A stretch of 64,000 nt of DNA from Zygnema cylindricum. Lineage: Eukaryota > Streptophyta > Zygnematophyceae > Zygnematales > Zygnemataceae. The stretch covers positions 60,759 through 124,758 of the forward strand of contig JBBHKE010001961.1 in NCBI GenBank assembly GCA_037447655.1, in the 5' to 3' direction. A program made the position numbers and the translations under genes. Shown in pieces: positions 10,801-22,652 of the stretch. Under the pieces are notes generated by a model. That model saw only the letters and a list, made by a program, of their open reading frames with translations, did not search any database and had not been told where the DNA came from. Each line of letters opens with the position of its first letter. The first letter of the stretch is position 1.

Positions 10801-11034
10801 CATTACTAACCCCATTTTTTATATGATGTTTTCTACTTCTTCTCTTCATCTACAGAGTATTAAAAAGCAAGGAGATGGTGGGTCAAATCTAACTATCTAT
10901 CTATCTAGCTATTTATTTATCAATCTATCTATTTATCTATTTATGTATCTACATTACTAACCCCATTTTTTATATAATGTATTTTACTTCTTCTCTTCAT
11001 CTACAGAGTATCAAAAAGCAAGGAGATGGTGGGT
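10793..11034. repeat. 150-bp offset direct duplication
   Basis: The segment beginning tatgtatctacattactaa and ending gcaaggagatggtgggt occurs at 10793-10884 and again at 10943-11034. Each copy contains ttctcttcatctacag, a good splice-acceptor lookalike, followed by agta. Confidence 0.85.
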
Positions 11035-11059
11035 AAAAAGAGTAGCCATAGTAAGAGGC

Positions 11060-11269
11060 ATAAAAGATACGACTAATACTTTGTCTACGTCGGGTTTCGG
11101 TAAACGAAATGTGGCGGTAATGAAAGCATTACCTGGTAGGGGAAGGAAAGAAACGGCATGGGTGACCCTTCTTCATCATGAATTACTCGAGGAATTTCAT
11201 CGATTTAAAAAGGCGGGAATGAAACTTTCTACGACAAATGGAAGGGGACGACTATTAAGCCCATGTTAA
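11060..11269 (+). CDS. Unrecognised 60-codon exon-like frame
   Basis: The open frame reads ...STSGFGKRNVAVMKALPG, GRKETAWVTLLHHELLEEFH and RFKKAGMKLSTTNGRGRLLS, ending TAA after SPC. It follows the acceptor-like cttcatctacag and lies inside the segment bracketed by inverted minisatellites, so it may be the last exon or a relic of a DNA transposon protein. I cannot name a family; the start of the coding part is not determined. Confidence 0.25.
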   Translation: MKDTTNTLSTSGFGKRNVAVMKALPGRGRKETAWVTLLHHELLEEFHRFKKAGMKLSTTNGRGRLLSPC

Positions 11270-12964
11270 TGCCTAAGCATTCCCCATGTATGCCTTTTTG
11301 GTGGATCTTGGAACGTAAGAGTGACATAGTTTTGTAGTTTTTGTTGCTTAAGCTTGTCTTACTTGTTTTTCAAATGTAAGGAGTGTTAGAATTTAGGAGA
11401 CAGGAGTTATCATACAATATCATAGGGGTAATACGTCGCATAGTGTGTCTCTTACTACAATGTAATTGTTTTTGCAATTTTTTAATTTACTTCATTGTGA
11501 AGTAAGTATGCCAAAACAATGTATAACACAACCATTTTATAAAACACGATTTTTTTTTTGCAATATATGAGTATGTGTAAGAGCGATGGTTTGTCATGCT
11601 TAATGTTTTACCTTGTGTTTGTCATTCACTTATGGGAAACATGATGTTGTAACTGGTGAACAGATTCGTAGTTTTTACCGTTGATACGCAAACATGTTTT
11701 TTACGTTACTGATATTAGGCGACGAGCCCGCCCCAATCGCAGATCGCTGTCGCACCAGTGACATGGACTATTTCATTGTGATTTGATTAGCGTTGACAGT
11801 TTCTTATTGCCGGTGGGATTTTCAGCGATGACATTGCCTCATAGTGGAAGGATTTTTTAGGAATGATACAATGTCTTTACTGCTTTTTAATTAGATGGCG
11901 ATATTGTTTTATTGTTGATTTGCAGCTCAGCGGCGACACACTTACGTCGCCGGTTTGTCGGTTGAGTCAGTTGATTAGTCAGTTGTAACATGAATCATAA
12001 CTGGTTTATAATCCAACGACAAAAATGCCTCGTTGCTGGTCGGTCATCATCTATGACGAAAGAAAAACAAAAAAAACATTTCACTGGTTTATAATCCAGC
12101 GACAAAAATGCCTCGTTGATGGGTGATCATCATCCATGACAAAAGAAAAAAAAATCAACATTACATAGCAGACGCAAACATGTACAAGACAAAATCATTT
12201 GGTAAAAAATAAAAGAAAGTCATATTTCAGTGAAATAAAGAGTAATGACATCGACACTAAAAGTATCATTAGCTTAAAAATATTTAGCATTAAAAAAAAT
12301 TCATTACAATCATTTAGTAGTTATGACAAGAAAAACAATTATGCCTCCAAAATTTCACTATTTTAAACACTCCAAAACTGAATATCGGCCCTAAACTTCG
12401 GAAAATTTCTATACCTTTCCACTTTCTCTTGAATCTTCTATCTATTCTCTCCTTTGAGTTCCATTTTTATACAAATCATTTCATTACCCTTTTGTAGGGC
12501 AAAAAAATTATAAAGTCGAGTGTAATATGCTGTCGGAAATAAATGAAAAACTTTGGCCCCAACCTAAAACAAAAAAAAAGGATTTAGGTTAAATTGTCGA
12601 TCCGTTAAAAGGTTTGAGGGTTTTTAATGTTTTTTAGGGTTTTTGTGAACAGCCAACCATTTATTTTTCCTTGACTGTTTAGCTACATTTGTTTAATGCG
12701 ATTTGAGAAAACATGGGAGATAGTCTATTAATTCAAGAAAATACAAACCAGCCATTTTTTGATTGTACCACTTGACACGGCAGCATACGCATATCTAGGG
12801 AGAATAATTCAGAATCCACACTGACAACTCAAAATATTTTTTTTTCGCCTTCAAAAACTTCTCATTAGATTGATGAGACAAGTGCCTATCTCAGTCTACT
12901 TGTTGAATTCCATAGGTGAGGTTAATTTCAGTAACGAACTTATTACTTAAAATGAAAGAGACTT
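11270..12964. other. Non-coding; contains a 95-bp tandem duplication
   Basis: No supported gene. Notable are GCGACG-type motifs (gcgacgagcc near 11720, gcggcgacacacttacgtcgccgg near 11935) and a tandem duplication of actggtttataatccarcga..atgcctcgttg at about 12000-12075 and 12082-12155. These echo the GCGACGA hairpin repeats at 30.6 and 53.3 kb. Confidence 0.6.
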
Positions 12965-13112
12965 GTTAATGTAACATATGACAGATAATTAGATTAATTT
13001 GACAGATAATTAGACTGATAATTAAACAGATAATTAGACAAATAATTAGATTAGATAGATAGTTGGATTAGATAGATAATTAGATTAAATAGTCATTTAG
13101 ATTGGATAGATA
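12965..13112. repeat. TAATCTAATTATCTGTC minisatellite, right array (inverted)
   Basis: Units gacagataattagatta, reverse complement of the 10525-10800 array. Confidence 0.85.
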
Positions 13113-13412
13113 ATGTGATACTTAGGTAGAAATCTGACTTGTGCCAAAATTTTGGAAGTTAAGATTGAGGTGTAGATTATGGTAGAAGTGAAATTTTTTG
13201 TTGTAATCGAGAAAAAAAAAAAAACTGTTATAAAATGTGGAAAGATTTATAGAGGCAACGGAAGCAATGGTGGAACAAGGGGGAAAATTAGTCGGAGGCA
13301 TTTGGCAGATTTTAATAGAGGAGGCAGCTGAAGGCAAGAGTGACAGTTGGTAACACTGGTGACAGCTGATGACGTGGCGCCATGGACGCACGAAACTAAA
13401 TTTTCGAGGGAG

Positions 13413-14254
13413 TGTTGGTTTTTGAAAAGTTAGTTTCGTGCACACACGACGTTTCGTGCGTACGCGTGTTCGCGTGCGTATTTAATTACCGAAATTAATG
13501 TGGTGGTTCGAATGGTTTGCAGATTGGAGGAGTAGATGTACGAGGAAAATTAAAGGGACGTGAAAAAGTAATTAAGTGGGACGCAAAATCGCGTCCATCA
13601 CATGATATTTATTTTGGACGGTCCAGATTCGTTTGATGAAATTTGTAAGGTTTGTAAATATTTGCAACAATGTTTTGTCCTGTGTGTATTAGGTATTAGT
13701 GTATATCTATTCATTCTGACATGTCACGAAGTATTCAGGTTACGTACGGTTGGTATGCCTCCGTACATTCAGTAGTGAGCTCTAGTGTATATTTGTAGGA
13801 CTTCGTCATTTTGGACTTAAGGAACTTTTTGGACTGAAACTGTTTCTGCTCCTTTGTGGGAATTTCATCTGAGAATTGCTCTCAGTTCTATTGAAACAAT
13901 TATCTGAAATTATGCATGTGTGTTTTTCTTTGTATGGGCAATATTGTGGCAAATTTGCAGACCTATTGTGTGTCTTATTTGCTTGGGGCTTCATTGTGAA
14001 GTTGGTCAGATTTATCTAAGTTTTGGCAAGCTGTTTTTGTGCAACTTTGACTAGGTGGTGTGATAATTTTGTTTGGTATATTTAAATGAAATTTTGTGGG
14101 AATAATCAATGGCCTAGTAAATATCTGTTTATGAGGTTTCAGATTTATTTGGTAATTTTGTAGAATTCTGAGTGGTTTCAAAGTAGGCTGTTTTTGGGGT
14201 AGTGTATGGTGCTTCCGAGGGTAAATTCATGGCTGGAATTTCTTCAAACCAATA
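13413..14254 (+). mobile_element. 3' LTR of element C (MITE-free)
   Basis: Starts TGTTGGTTTTTG after a purine-rich cgagggag tract (PPT-like, 13405-13412) and ends ACCAATA. 842 bp. It holds the MITE empty site at 13783. The part after 13870 differs strongly from the 5' LTR. Confidence 0.75.
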
Positions 14255-14259
14255 ATAAG

Positions 14260-15856
14260 CACAGTTCATTGCTTCGGCCCAAAAACCTTTTCCTATCTTA
14301 TTATCTAACAACATACTCCTTGCACTATGACTTAGTGTTCTGTTTAATCCTTTAGCTACACCATTTTGCTCAGGATTGTCACGAACTGTCTTTTGGTGTT
14401 GCACTCCATCTTCTCTAAAAAAATAGTCAAACTGATTAGAGGTATACTCTCCCCCATCATCACTCCTCACTCTCTTAATAGAGGTGTGATGGATTTTCTC
14501 ACTCCATGCTTTATATTCCTTAAAAATCTGTGGGGCCTCTAACTTATTTTTGAGGAAATACACTCTAAAATATCGAGACCAATCGTTAGTGATTGTCATC
14601 ATAAACCTCTTCCACCCCGGTGAAGGCACTTTGGCTGGTCTCGAGATATTAGTGTGTACTAAGTCTAAAAACTTTTCCCCTTTATAAGTGGCTTCCATTG
14701 GCAAGGGTAACCTGTGTGCCTTTCCTTGAGCACAACCACTACAGTCACTCAAGTTTTCACTTTCCCCAAACTGAATTCCTTCCACTATTCCCATGTTTTT
14801 CATCTCTCTTAACTTATCTAGATTCACATGCCCAAACCTCTTATGCCACATCATTATATCATGAACACGAGCATATTAAAATTTCTTCTTTTCATTGCTT
14901 AAAATCAGCCCAAACATCCCTTGGCTACCTTTTTCAGCAGTGAAATAAACTTCCTCCTCAAAGCTAGCAGTAAAGGTTCCCTTTCTAGTGCTAGTCTCAA
15001 AACCCTTATCATCCAACACACACGTTGAGATGAGGTTCTTTTTCAACTCTAGAATAAACAACACATCAAAGAATGTCACTATGGATGTCTTCCGTTCCAC
15101 TAAGACTTTCATATCTACCGATCCTACCATAGTAGTAGTGACTACTCTCCCATCCTCGTAATCTATCTCTACAACAGGAATCTTTCTCCTCTTAGTGAAT
15201 AGGTGCTTGTCCTTACACATGTGCATAGAGGCACCCGAATCCACAATCCAACCTCCTTCACCTTTGAAACCTCTGAAGGCACATTTCTGCTTTCGAGGGA
15301 TTTCGACCTCTGTCTTCGCCTCCAACTCCTCATCTAGCAAGAGATCATCGTCCTCATCCTCGGATTCGTCCTCCTGTACTTGAGTCACAAGAGCCTTTTT
15401 CTCTCCTCTTGAACGTCCACCTATCTGCCCGTCCTTTAATCGAAGTTCGGTCAGCTTAGTGAAATCTGCCATATAGTGCACCGGTTTCTTACAAAAGTGA
15501 CACAAACTCTTTGAAGCCCTTGGTCCAAAATCGTCGGTCTGATTTTTCTGCTCTCCCCCTCTATAATTTCCAACCAGTTTCCTGGAATCGTTTTTCCTCC
15601 AATCGGTCGCAATTGCCAAAGATTGCCTACTCTTTCCTCCCCTTTGGATCTCAATCGTATTCTCCCCAACGAGAATCATCCCTACCACTGAATTACATAT
15701 CCACCTTAAGTCCGGTAAGTTTTGCACACGGTTGACTATGTTCTCTAACTCATTTGATAACTTCATGAGAAAGCAGTTAACCTTTTCCTTCTCACTTTCT
15801 ACTTTTCAAGCACTCTCTAGTTCCCTAAAAAGTGTAGCAAGCTCATGGAAAAAATC
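14260..15856 (-). pseudogene. Copia E2 5' part: Gag tail, protease, integrase
   Basis: Reading down from 15856: a Gag segment with stop (HELATLFRELES..KEKVNCFLMK), a CCHC zinc knuckle CHFCKKPVHYMADF near 15495 in which the last Cys is Phe, an acidic hinge, the protease active site WIVDSGASMHMC near 15240, then the integrase zinc finger (WHKRFGHVN ... CSGCAQGK, near 14848-14720) and core (RSDDGGEY near 14450; the usual Glu motif AERxNRT reads AKGLNRT near 14355). A TAA at 14876-14878 interrupts protease from integrase in the same frame. Catalytic Glu loss plus stops show decay. The frame runs into element C at 14259 and continues at 5678; E3 is inserted at 15857. Confidence 0.9.
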
Positions 15857-16857
15857 TATTGTTCTACAACCACAGTAGCAGGAGGAGACCCTACAGCAGT
15901 AGCAGTGGAAGAAGACTGGAAGAAGACATCTAAAAACAGAAGCTATCAAGCACCCTACTTAACAACCAACTTCAAGATGTAACAGAATGCAACTCAGTGA
16001 TCTATGCATACTCAAATTTTGCACAACAATAGTAAACACTGTGTAAAATCACTCCTAAGAGTCTCAACTCAATTGATCCAGCCAACCATAAGATATTCAC
16101 ACTGCAGATTCACAAAAACTGCCTTAGTTGATTAATATCCCAAGACTTGGATGATCACAATTTGTCTAAGTCCTAAACTATATACTCACATAGAGTATCT
16201 ACTGGTCACACTAATTTAAGAGATTGTACTACTCTACTGTCCTATGTTACGACAAGGTACTTAAACTGTACTTATTATTTTTTAAGAGTACTTCTAAAAC
16301 CTAATTTTGCCATTTCTCTAAATCTGAATAGTGCGACACTATTTTAAATTAACTAAACTACAAAACCTTGTTTTTAGATATTTACAAAGAGAAGGTTGTA
16401 TATTAAATGTTCCTAGGGCTTAGCCACCAGTGGTCTATAGCATCCGCTGACTGTTGTCGTGTAGTACGGAGCACCTGATACCATCCAAGTGTGTTTCTTC
16501 ATTTGGGGTCCCTTTTGAATCGCGTCCGTCAAATCAATGTCAATCAACGACCCTTCTTGGCTGACCGTACCATACTTTTCCAGATAAGCGGTTCGCATTC
16601 CGTTCGTCTCATTTCCTCAATGTGCTCGTTAATATCCCGACACGTGTAACTGGTTATCGACGCTACTCCGTGAAGCATGCAAGACCCTTTTCCTGCCGAC
16701 GCGTGTCCAACTGGCCGTATGGTACACTCTCTTAGTCTTCTGTTATGGTAAGACAATTTGAGGTAAGTATTACAGGTATTCATTTCCCCAAAAATTTTGA
16801 AGTCCTTAATTCCTCCTCAAAGCTCTATCAACTGAGTAAAGATATGCAATTTCAACA
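15857..16857 (-). mobile_element. 3' LTR of Copia E3, inserted in E2 gag
   Basis: Minus-strand LTR starting TGTTGAAATTGC at 16857; the inner end reads ...GAACAATA (CA mutated to TA) at 15857. 1001 bp. It includes the first Gag codons (minus-strand ATG near 15932), which matches the 5' LTR at 21008-21333 (for example gttctacaaccacagtagc in both). This proves the Gag N-terminus is LTR-encoded. Left flank aaatc (15852-15856) is E2 Gag; the partner flank is lost on the right. Confidence 0.75.
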
Positions 16858-16929
16858 CTCCCCTAAATCTTTAGACTTAGTCACTCACTCAGCCTAATAG
16901 CCTTTCTACAAAACTGCAACTTAGGAGCA

Positions 16930-18400
16930 GGAAGTGGTTTGGTTAGAATGTCAGCAACCATTTTCTCATCCGATAAATAACACAATTTTAACACTCTTAC
17001 AAGTACATTTTCTCTTAAAAATTAAGTCTGACATCCATCTGCTTGCTCTTAAAATGATAACTAGGGCTAGTAGCAATAGCAATGGATGCGTAGTGGTCAC
17101 ACCAAATAATCTGTGGACCTGTCTGCATGTATCCAAGTACTTGCAAAATGGACTCAACCCATAGGAGTTCTTTGAGTGCAAATGCTGTTGCCATGTACTC
17201 TGACTCCATTGTAGACTGTACTATAACCTTCTGCTACTTGCTGCTCAATCAGCAAGTTCCATTTTCGATATTTAGAACAAAGCCGGTTGCGGATTTTCGG
17301 CTTGGCATATCCCCATAGCTAGCTTCACTCCAAGTTTGCATTTTCACTTCTCCTCCTCCGAGCATCAGCTTAAGATCACGAGTCCCTGCAAGGTATCTCA
17401 AAACTCCTTTTGCATCTTCCCAGTCTGCCCTCTTGGAATTTTGCATACATCTACTTAGGACTCCTACAGTTGCTGCAATGTCAAGTCTCGTACAATTCAT
17501 GAAGTATGTGAGACTTCCCACTACCTGCCTATACGGCTTTGAAGCCATAAACTCTTCCTCCCTTGACTCTAGGCTCTCACTTACAGTTATGCTTGAGTCT
17601 GACTCACTTCTATGAAACTTGTGTCTTAATTTCATGGGAGTTAGAAATCCTTTTACATCTTTCATTTCAAATTTTTCCAGAATATTACTTATTGCTTCCA
17701 TTTGGGTTAACACAATGATTTTTTTGTTTTTGTCTCTCTCTACCTATATTCCTAAGATCAACTTAGTTTCACCAAGGTCCCTCATCTCGAACCTTGACAT
17801 TAAAGGCGCTTTAATTCGATTTATCTCATTCATAGTCTTACTTATTAAAAGTAAATCATCCACATATACAACAATATAAAGAATCCCATCCTCCCTTTGC
17901 TATACAAACACTGAATGATTTGAATTAATCATTTGAAATCATAGTCGAGTAAGAAATTCATCTAATTTTAAGTTCCATTGTCTGCGGGCTTATTTCATCC
18001 CATACAAAGATTTTATTAGTTTGCAGACTAAGTTTTCTTTCCATTTCTCTGCATACATCTCTGGTTGTTTCATGTACATGGCTTCCTCTAGCTCTCCATG
18101 TAAGAAGGCAGTCTTGACGCCCATCTGGTGGACTTCCATCTTTTCTATAGCAGCCAAACTTAGTAATATTTTAACAGTGGGAAATCTGACAAGTGGAGAG
18201 AAAGTTTGCTCAAAATCAATACCTTCTTTCTGATTGTAACCTTTGGCCACAAGTCTTGCTTTGTACCTTTCAATGGTGTTGTTTGGGTTGAGTTTCACTT
18301 TAAACACCCTTTGTTGCCGATGGCTTTCTTGCGCAGAGGAAGATCCACTAGTTCCCACGTCTGCGCCTCCATGATGGACTTCATTTCGTCGTTTACCGCC
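16930..18400 (-). pseudogene. Copia E3 reverse transcriptase and RNase H
   Basis: RT at about 18358-17720: KVKLNPNNTIERYKARL, KTAFLHGELEEAMYMK, LIKSLYGMK, then the catalytic YVDD box (VVYVDDLLL, near 17870-17845). Connection and RNase H from 17713 down: KPYRQVVGSLTYFMNCT, SEASYGDMPSRKS (usual DAS changed to EAS), and MESEYMATAFALKELLW with IIWCDHYASIAIA (usual CDNQ) to about 17010. Several frameshifts (around 17990, 17715, 17250) divide it. Diverged from E2, E4 and A, so a separate Copia lineage. Confidence 0.88.
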
Positions 18401-18824
18401 TTGATCTAGTGATTTCTCTCCGGTTATGAGAAGGCCTCTTGAATTGTTAACGGTTCCGTTGTAGCTGCAGAGAAGGCAAAGTGTGAGCTTGCTTGCAGAC
18501 GGCTGCTGGTTCTCCTTTCCCCCCGGGAAATTTTGACGCTGAAATCGTCGGCAACTTGCAATTCGTTGTCATGTTCAGAGCTGCTGCAGGTGCTGAATTT
18601 GGATCTGGATTTTCTGGTTCCACATTTGTGGGAAGTTGTGTAGATGTTGGTGCTTAATCTGGTTCTGTTGCAGGTGCCGCATCTGGTAGAGTTACATGTG
18701 GAGATGTAGTTGTAGCCGATGACTGTGACTGAAAATAGACAGGTTGAGTATGCTGAAAGATCACATACTCCTATACCTTTCCTGTTTGTTCACTTTTGGT
18801 GTTTGTGAACAGATCAAGCGAATC

Positions 18825-19860
18825 CTACTCATCTTTCAATTCTATATTTCTACATACAATGACTTTCTTTTTCTCTAATACATATAACCTATAACCCTTT
18901 GCATTGTCATCATATCCCCTAAAGATCCCAAGTAAGCCCTTAGCTTCCATTTTCCATCTAGTTTGCGATGTGTCTAAGACAAAACATTTGCTGCCAAATA
19001 CTCTAAAGTGACTAACATCCGGTTTCAGGCCTGTCCAGAGTTCATAAGGCGTAGTCTTAACCGATCTAGATGAAATTTTTTTTTTAATATAGACCGCACA
19101 ATTGAGTGCTTCAGCCCAGAATTTCAAATCTAAACCTTTGTGTACAAGCATAGACCTAACACTTTTTGTTACGGTTCTATTTAGTCGTTCAGATAAACCA
19201 TTATGTTTTCCTGTATGTACGGAACTGTTAGGTTGTGACTGATACCTTCCTGGAAGAGAAACTTTTCCAACTCCTTTGAAGTATATTCTCCTCCGTTGTG
19301 CGATCTTAGTGCCATGATCACATCTCCATGCAGCTTTTCTGCCCATGCATTGTAGTGCTTGAAGTGTGTAAACACTTTACTCTTGTGCCGCATAAAGTAG
19401 ACTCTTGTGAATCTCGAGTAGTCATCAGTGAATGTAACCATATAGTGGACACCTCTAGCTGATGGGATTTGTGATGGACTGAGAACATCCGATGGATAAG
19501 TTGTAGAATTTTTTCCGATGTGTGGTCAAATTGCTGTGGAAATGGTAATCTGTGGATCTTTCCAAGTGAGCATCCATCACATGATTTCACAGGCTGAGAA
19601 GTAAGAGACACAACCTCAACCTTTCGTGAATTCACCATCTTTCGTGAGCTATCATAATTGACATGGCCTAATCTCTTATGCCATAGCTTATTGACAGATG
19701 ATACACTAGAATAGAGAACATCATTTATTTTGTATTCAGCCATATCCATCCTATACATCTTGCTTGCATCTCTAGTTTCTGTCACTGCAACTTTACCTAG
19801 TTTGCTAACAACCTGTCTTCCTCCTCCGAGGACTACATAAAAGCCCTTGCTCTCTACCAA
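18825..19860 (-). pseudogene. Copia E3 integrase
   Basis: The zinc-binding HHCC region (LWHKRLGHVN ... CDGCSLGKIHRLPF, 19680-19550) is followed by the core TFTDDYSRFTRVYF (about 19435), RSHNGGEYTS (19300; the catalytic Asp of the usual RSDNGGEY is His), HNGLSERLNRT (19205; Glu kept) and the C-terminal TTPYELWTGLKPDVSHFRVFG and FRGYDDNAKGYRLY blocks. Frameshifts near 19440 and 19250. Loss of the Asp argues for an inactive enzyme. Confidence 0.88.
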
Positions 19861-19899
19861 AGAAGTAGAAAATAGATTCTTTTTGAACTCTAGTACATA

Positions 19900-20273
19900 T
19901 CACACCTTGTGGAGTGTTCTTTCTAGATACTTTCCCCCCACATCTACCATTAAAGATACATCACCCTGTGCTGACGTTTGCACACTCATGCCGCAGGCAT
20001 AGTAGATGTTCCTTGGAGTTGTCGCCTTGAGGTTGGAAAAATTGGACTTGTGTGCCGAAGTTCTAGTATCTTGGATCCATCCTGTATCTCTTTGACCTTC
20101 CATAGCTGCCGCCATTGCGAATAATTTTGCTTCTTCTCCTTCAGCATAAGACAAGGGATCAACTTATTCATTCGCAAAACCTGAGAAGAGAGCAATTCCC
20201 AGAGAAGAGTTCCCAAAAAAGCCTTTATAATATGGGCTTTGTTGTCAGCCTGGACGATATAATCATGTTCCAT
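19900..20273 (-). pseudogene. Copia E3 Gag tail / protease region
   Basis: Two overlapping minus-strand frames cover the Gag C-terminal hinge and protease: the usual WIxDSGA motif is seen as GWIQDTRTSAHKSNFSNL near 20085-20040 (D-S-G-A is altered to D-T-R-T), followed by ISVQTSAQGDV-like strand. The altered active site and a frameshift indicate decay. Confidence 0.65.
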
Positions 20274-20500
20274 TTGCCTTTTTCAGCTTCGAACAAAACT
20301 GTGTGTCTTTTTTTTGATCGGCGAAGCAAGTAGTAGGTGTCTATTTGGTCTTTATACTCATTCATATTCTGAAATCTATCCTAATTTCTGTTCTGATTAA
20401 GTAAAGTTATTCGGTCAAAATCTGTTTTCAACACTTCTACCTTTCTCTCTCCATGAAGTATTTTGTTAGTTGCTTCTTCTTCTAAGATCAGATTTTATGC

Positions 20501-21069
20501 TTATTGAAATGTCCAGCTTGACTTATCATGAGTTTTCAGCTGGACAGACACTCCTTTCATATTACTAGGGAGTCCTCTAACAAGTAAAGTTGCTTGCTGG
20601 AACTCAGGAAATGAGCCACCAGCTGACAAATGTGCATCAATAAGAGTACAAAAGATTTCACAATACTCCACCATACTCCCCCCGGAGTATTTATAGTCCC
20701 AGATTTGTGCAGCCATTAGAAGTTTTTCGTGGACATTAGATTTCTCAAAAGCAATTTTTAGTGAATCCAGATTTCTTTTGCTTTCTTGAATTTGAGCCGA
20801 GACATAAATAGCTTTTTTGAGATGCACAGAATCTGACTGTTTCGCGCCAATGAGTTTTTCTTCGCCCAACTCGGATCTGTTTCAGCTAAAGTACCATCAA
20901 AAACCCCCATTAAATCAACAGTTTCAAATGTAGATTCAACCATTGCTGCCCAGTATGCATACTTTTGGCCATTAAATATAGGAATTCTTGACAAAAGGCC
21001 CATAACCTGTTGTTCTACAACCACAGTAGCAGGAGGAGACCCAGCAGCAGTAGTAGTGGAAGTGGACAT
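20501..21069 (-). pseudogene. Copia E3 Gag, N-terminus encoded in the LTR
   Basis: ATG at 21069 lies 62 nt inside the 5' LTR. The protein begins Ser/Thr/Ala-rich, reaches VEQQ at the LTR end, then VMG is encoded by the primer-binding site, followed by LLSRIPIFNGQKYAYWAAM, the conserved Copia Gag start. A frameshift near 20770-20870 separates a second frame with KRNLDSLKIAFEK..., SGGSMVEYCEIF and LLVRGLPSNMKG. Gag forms the virus-like particle; this copy is broken. Confidence 0.82.
20997..21007 (-). promoter_or_regulatory. Primer-binding site of E3 (half tRNA-iMet type)
   Basis: Minus-strand GGTTATGGGCC directly after the LTR terminus CAACA. It is complementary to the anticodon arm of initiator tRNA-Met (GGCCCATAACC). 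The same motif is 15 bp long in element A. Confidence 0.7.
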
Positions 21070-21333
21070 CTAAAACAGAAGCTATCAAGCACCCTACTCA
21101 ACAACCAACTTCAAGATGCAAGAGAATGCAACTCAGTGATCTATGCAGACTCAAATTTTGCATAACAATAGTAAACACTGTGTAAAATCACTCCTCAAAG
21201 ATTCAACTCAATTGATCTAGTCAACCATAAGATATTAACACTGCAGTTTCACAAAAAGTGCCTTAGTTGATTAATTTCCTAAGACTTGAATGATCAGAAT
21301 TTGTCTAAGTCCTAAACTATATACTCACAGAGG
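21008..21333 (-). mobile_element. 5' LTR of Copia E3, truncated
   Basis: Collinear with 15857-16190 (inner part of the 3' LTR), then similarity ends after tatactcaca. The rest of the LTR and the 5' part of E2 that should follow are gone. Confidence 0.75.
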
Positions 21334-21361
21334 CATGGCTGAAATAGGCTATGGACAACAA

Positions 21362-21608
21362 TAACGGCATGTATTTAATCATTATTTGTACTTATTTACT
21401 TAATAAAGTACAATTTTGCACTGTTTGACGCCGTCCGTACTCCACACTATTTAAAACGAAGCTATAATAGAATTAAAAACGCTAATTAAACTTTACCTTA
21501 AATAAAATATTGAAAAAATTAGAATCATTTACTCTATTTCACGTGATAGAGCCGAAATTTCGAGCGACCGAATTAGAGTAATTTACTCTAAATTCGATGC
21601 GCGGTGTA
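21362..21608. mobile_element. MITE-alpha copy, one end only
   Basis: Matches the right half of the 6144-6627 element (ttaatcattatttgtact..tcgaaatttcgagc..ggtgta). The left half is missing where E3 ends. Confidence 0.8.
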
Positions 21609-22579
21609 GTGTGACGCTACACCGTGAATCGTTATTGGCGTAATGGACGCTATTTAAGGTACCCTTTTTTTTCCCCAAATTCTTAAACAACATAAATTAT
21701 TTTGTTTTTTCTTTTACGCCATTTAGGGTTTTTTCCCAATTTTTATCATCTAAATAGAGGGTTGTACGGTTGGTGTCAGACCGTACAAAAATGTACCTTT
21801 TTAAGTGAGAAAGTATAAATAATGGGTTTTAGTAACCACGGACGCATGAGAATATGCGCTCTAAAAAGGTGATACAATCGGGTTGTCAAAAATCACGTTC
21901 TCACATATTCGTCCGGCAACCGCGTTTCGACTGTGTGAACGTACGATTTGTGTACGATTTGTCAAATTTTGAACAGAACCTATATTAGTGTAAACAAGTT
22001 TGGGGCGGGTGTTTAATTTTTTTCACATCCAAATTAGTATAATTAAATATCTAGTATGTATATTTTTTTTGAAAAAATCCAAATTCTCAATTAGCGTAAA
22101 TAACGTAGTTCAAAAGTGGGTGACCGTACGCCCATACAATATGCCTATTGTATGCAAAACATACAATATGGCCTTAAGACCCATATTGTATTGGCCGCAA
22201 AATGAAATAAAATAGTAATAGGGTTGAGTTGCACATGGATCGATAGAGAATTAAACGTCATGCCTAAATTTGAAAAAAAAATCGGACAAAAAAATCTTTT
22301 TTGGTGAGTTTTGAGCGACTTTTTATTTAAACCGTCAGATTTGGACGATCTGACGGTCATTGATGAAAGTAACGATCTAAGAAGATCACATGAAAAGCCC
22401 ATAACACAACTTTCGATAGGACTATCGTCAGATTCGGACGATCGGACGGTCTCTGATGAAAGTAGAGATCTAAGAAGATCACATAGAAAGCCCGTAACAC
22501 AACTTATGCTAAAGGCGGCCTACAACAGTGTTGATTTCCGTGAAATCCGGGATTCGGTATGTCCCATACTAGGGAAAAG

Positions 22580-22652
22580 TGAGCCGGCCAGGGCTCGAAC
22601 CTGGGACCTCTGACTTGAGCTGTCAGCGCACTAACCACTGTGCCACTAGCTC
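22580..22652 (-). tRNA. tRNA-like gene in TRIM LTR, copy 1 (CTC loop)
   Basis: 73 nt fold as a cloverleaf: acceptor GAGCTAG/CCGGCTC (one mismatch, one wobble), D stem GCAC/GTGC, anticodon stem CTGAC/GTCAG with loop AGCTCAA, 5-nt variable loop, perfect T arm CCAGG-TTCGAGC-CCTGG, discriminator A. A box TGGCACAGTGG and B box GGTTCGAGCCC fit Pol III promoters, and TTTT follows after two bases. By position the anticodon would be CTC (Glu), but residue 33 is G rather than T, so it is unlikely to be a working tRNA. Confidence 0.7.

Larger units (their letters stand above)
5684..14254 (+). mobile_element. Element C: LTR retrotransposon nested in Copia E2
   Basis: The element begins TGTTGGT and ends ACCAATA, an inverted pair with one mismatch, and is flanked by the 5-bp target duplication ataag (5679-5683 and 14255-14259). 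Both flanks read into the same integrase codons of E2 (AMNCAYY on the right, YYLKNR on the left), so the insertion point is exact. LTRs start at 5684 and 13413. The only recognisable coding part is a plus-strand Gag; no RT, IN or RNase H was seen, so it is non-autonomous or has lost pol. Its interior also holds unrelated insertions (a coiled-coil frame, an LTR-like block and a 2.6 kb repeat-bounded segment). Confidence 0.85.

Noticed and set aside
22580-22652. Host tRNA-Glu(CTC) gene
   Set aside because: Both copies lie inside TRIM LTRs, the universally conserved T33 is G, and the body does not match plant tRNA-Glu as I know it; treated as a captured tRNA-like unit.
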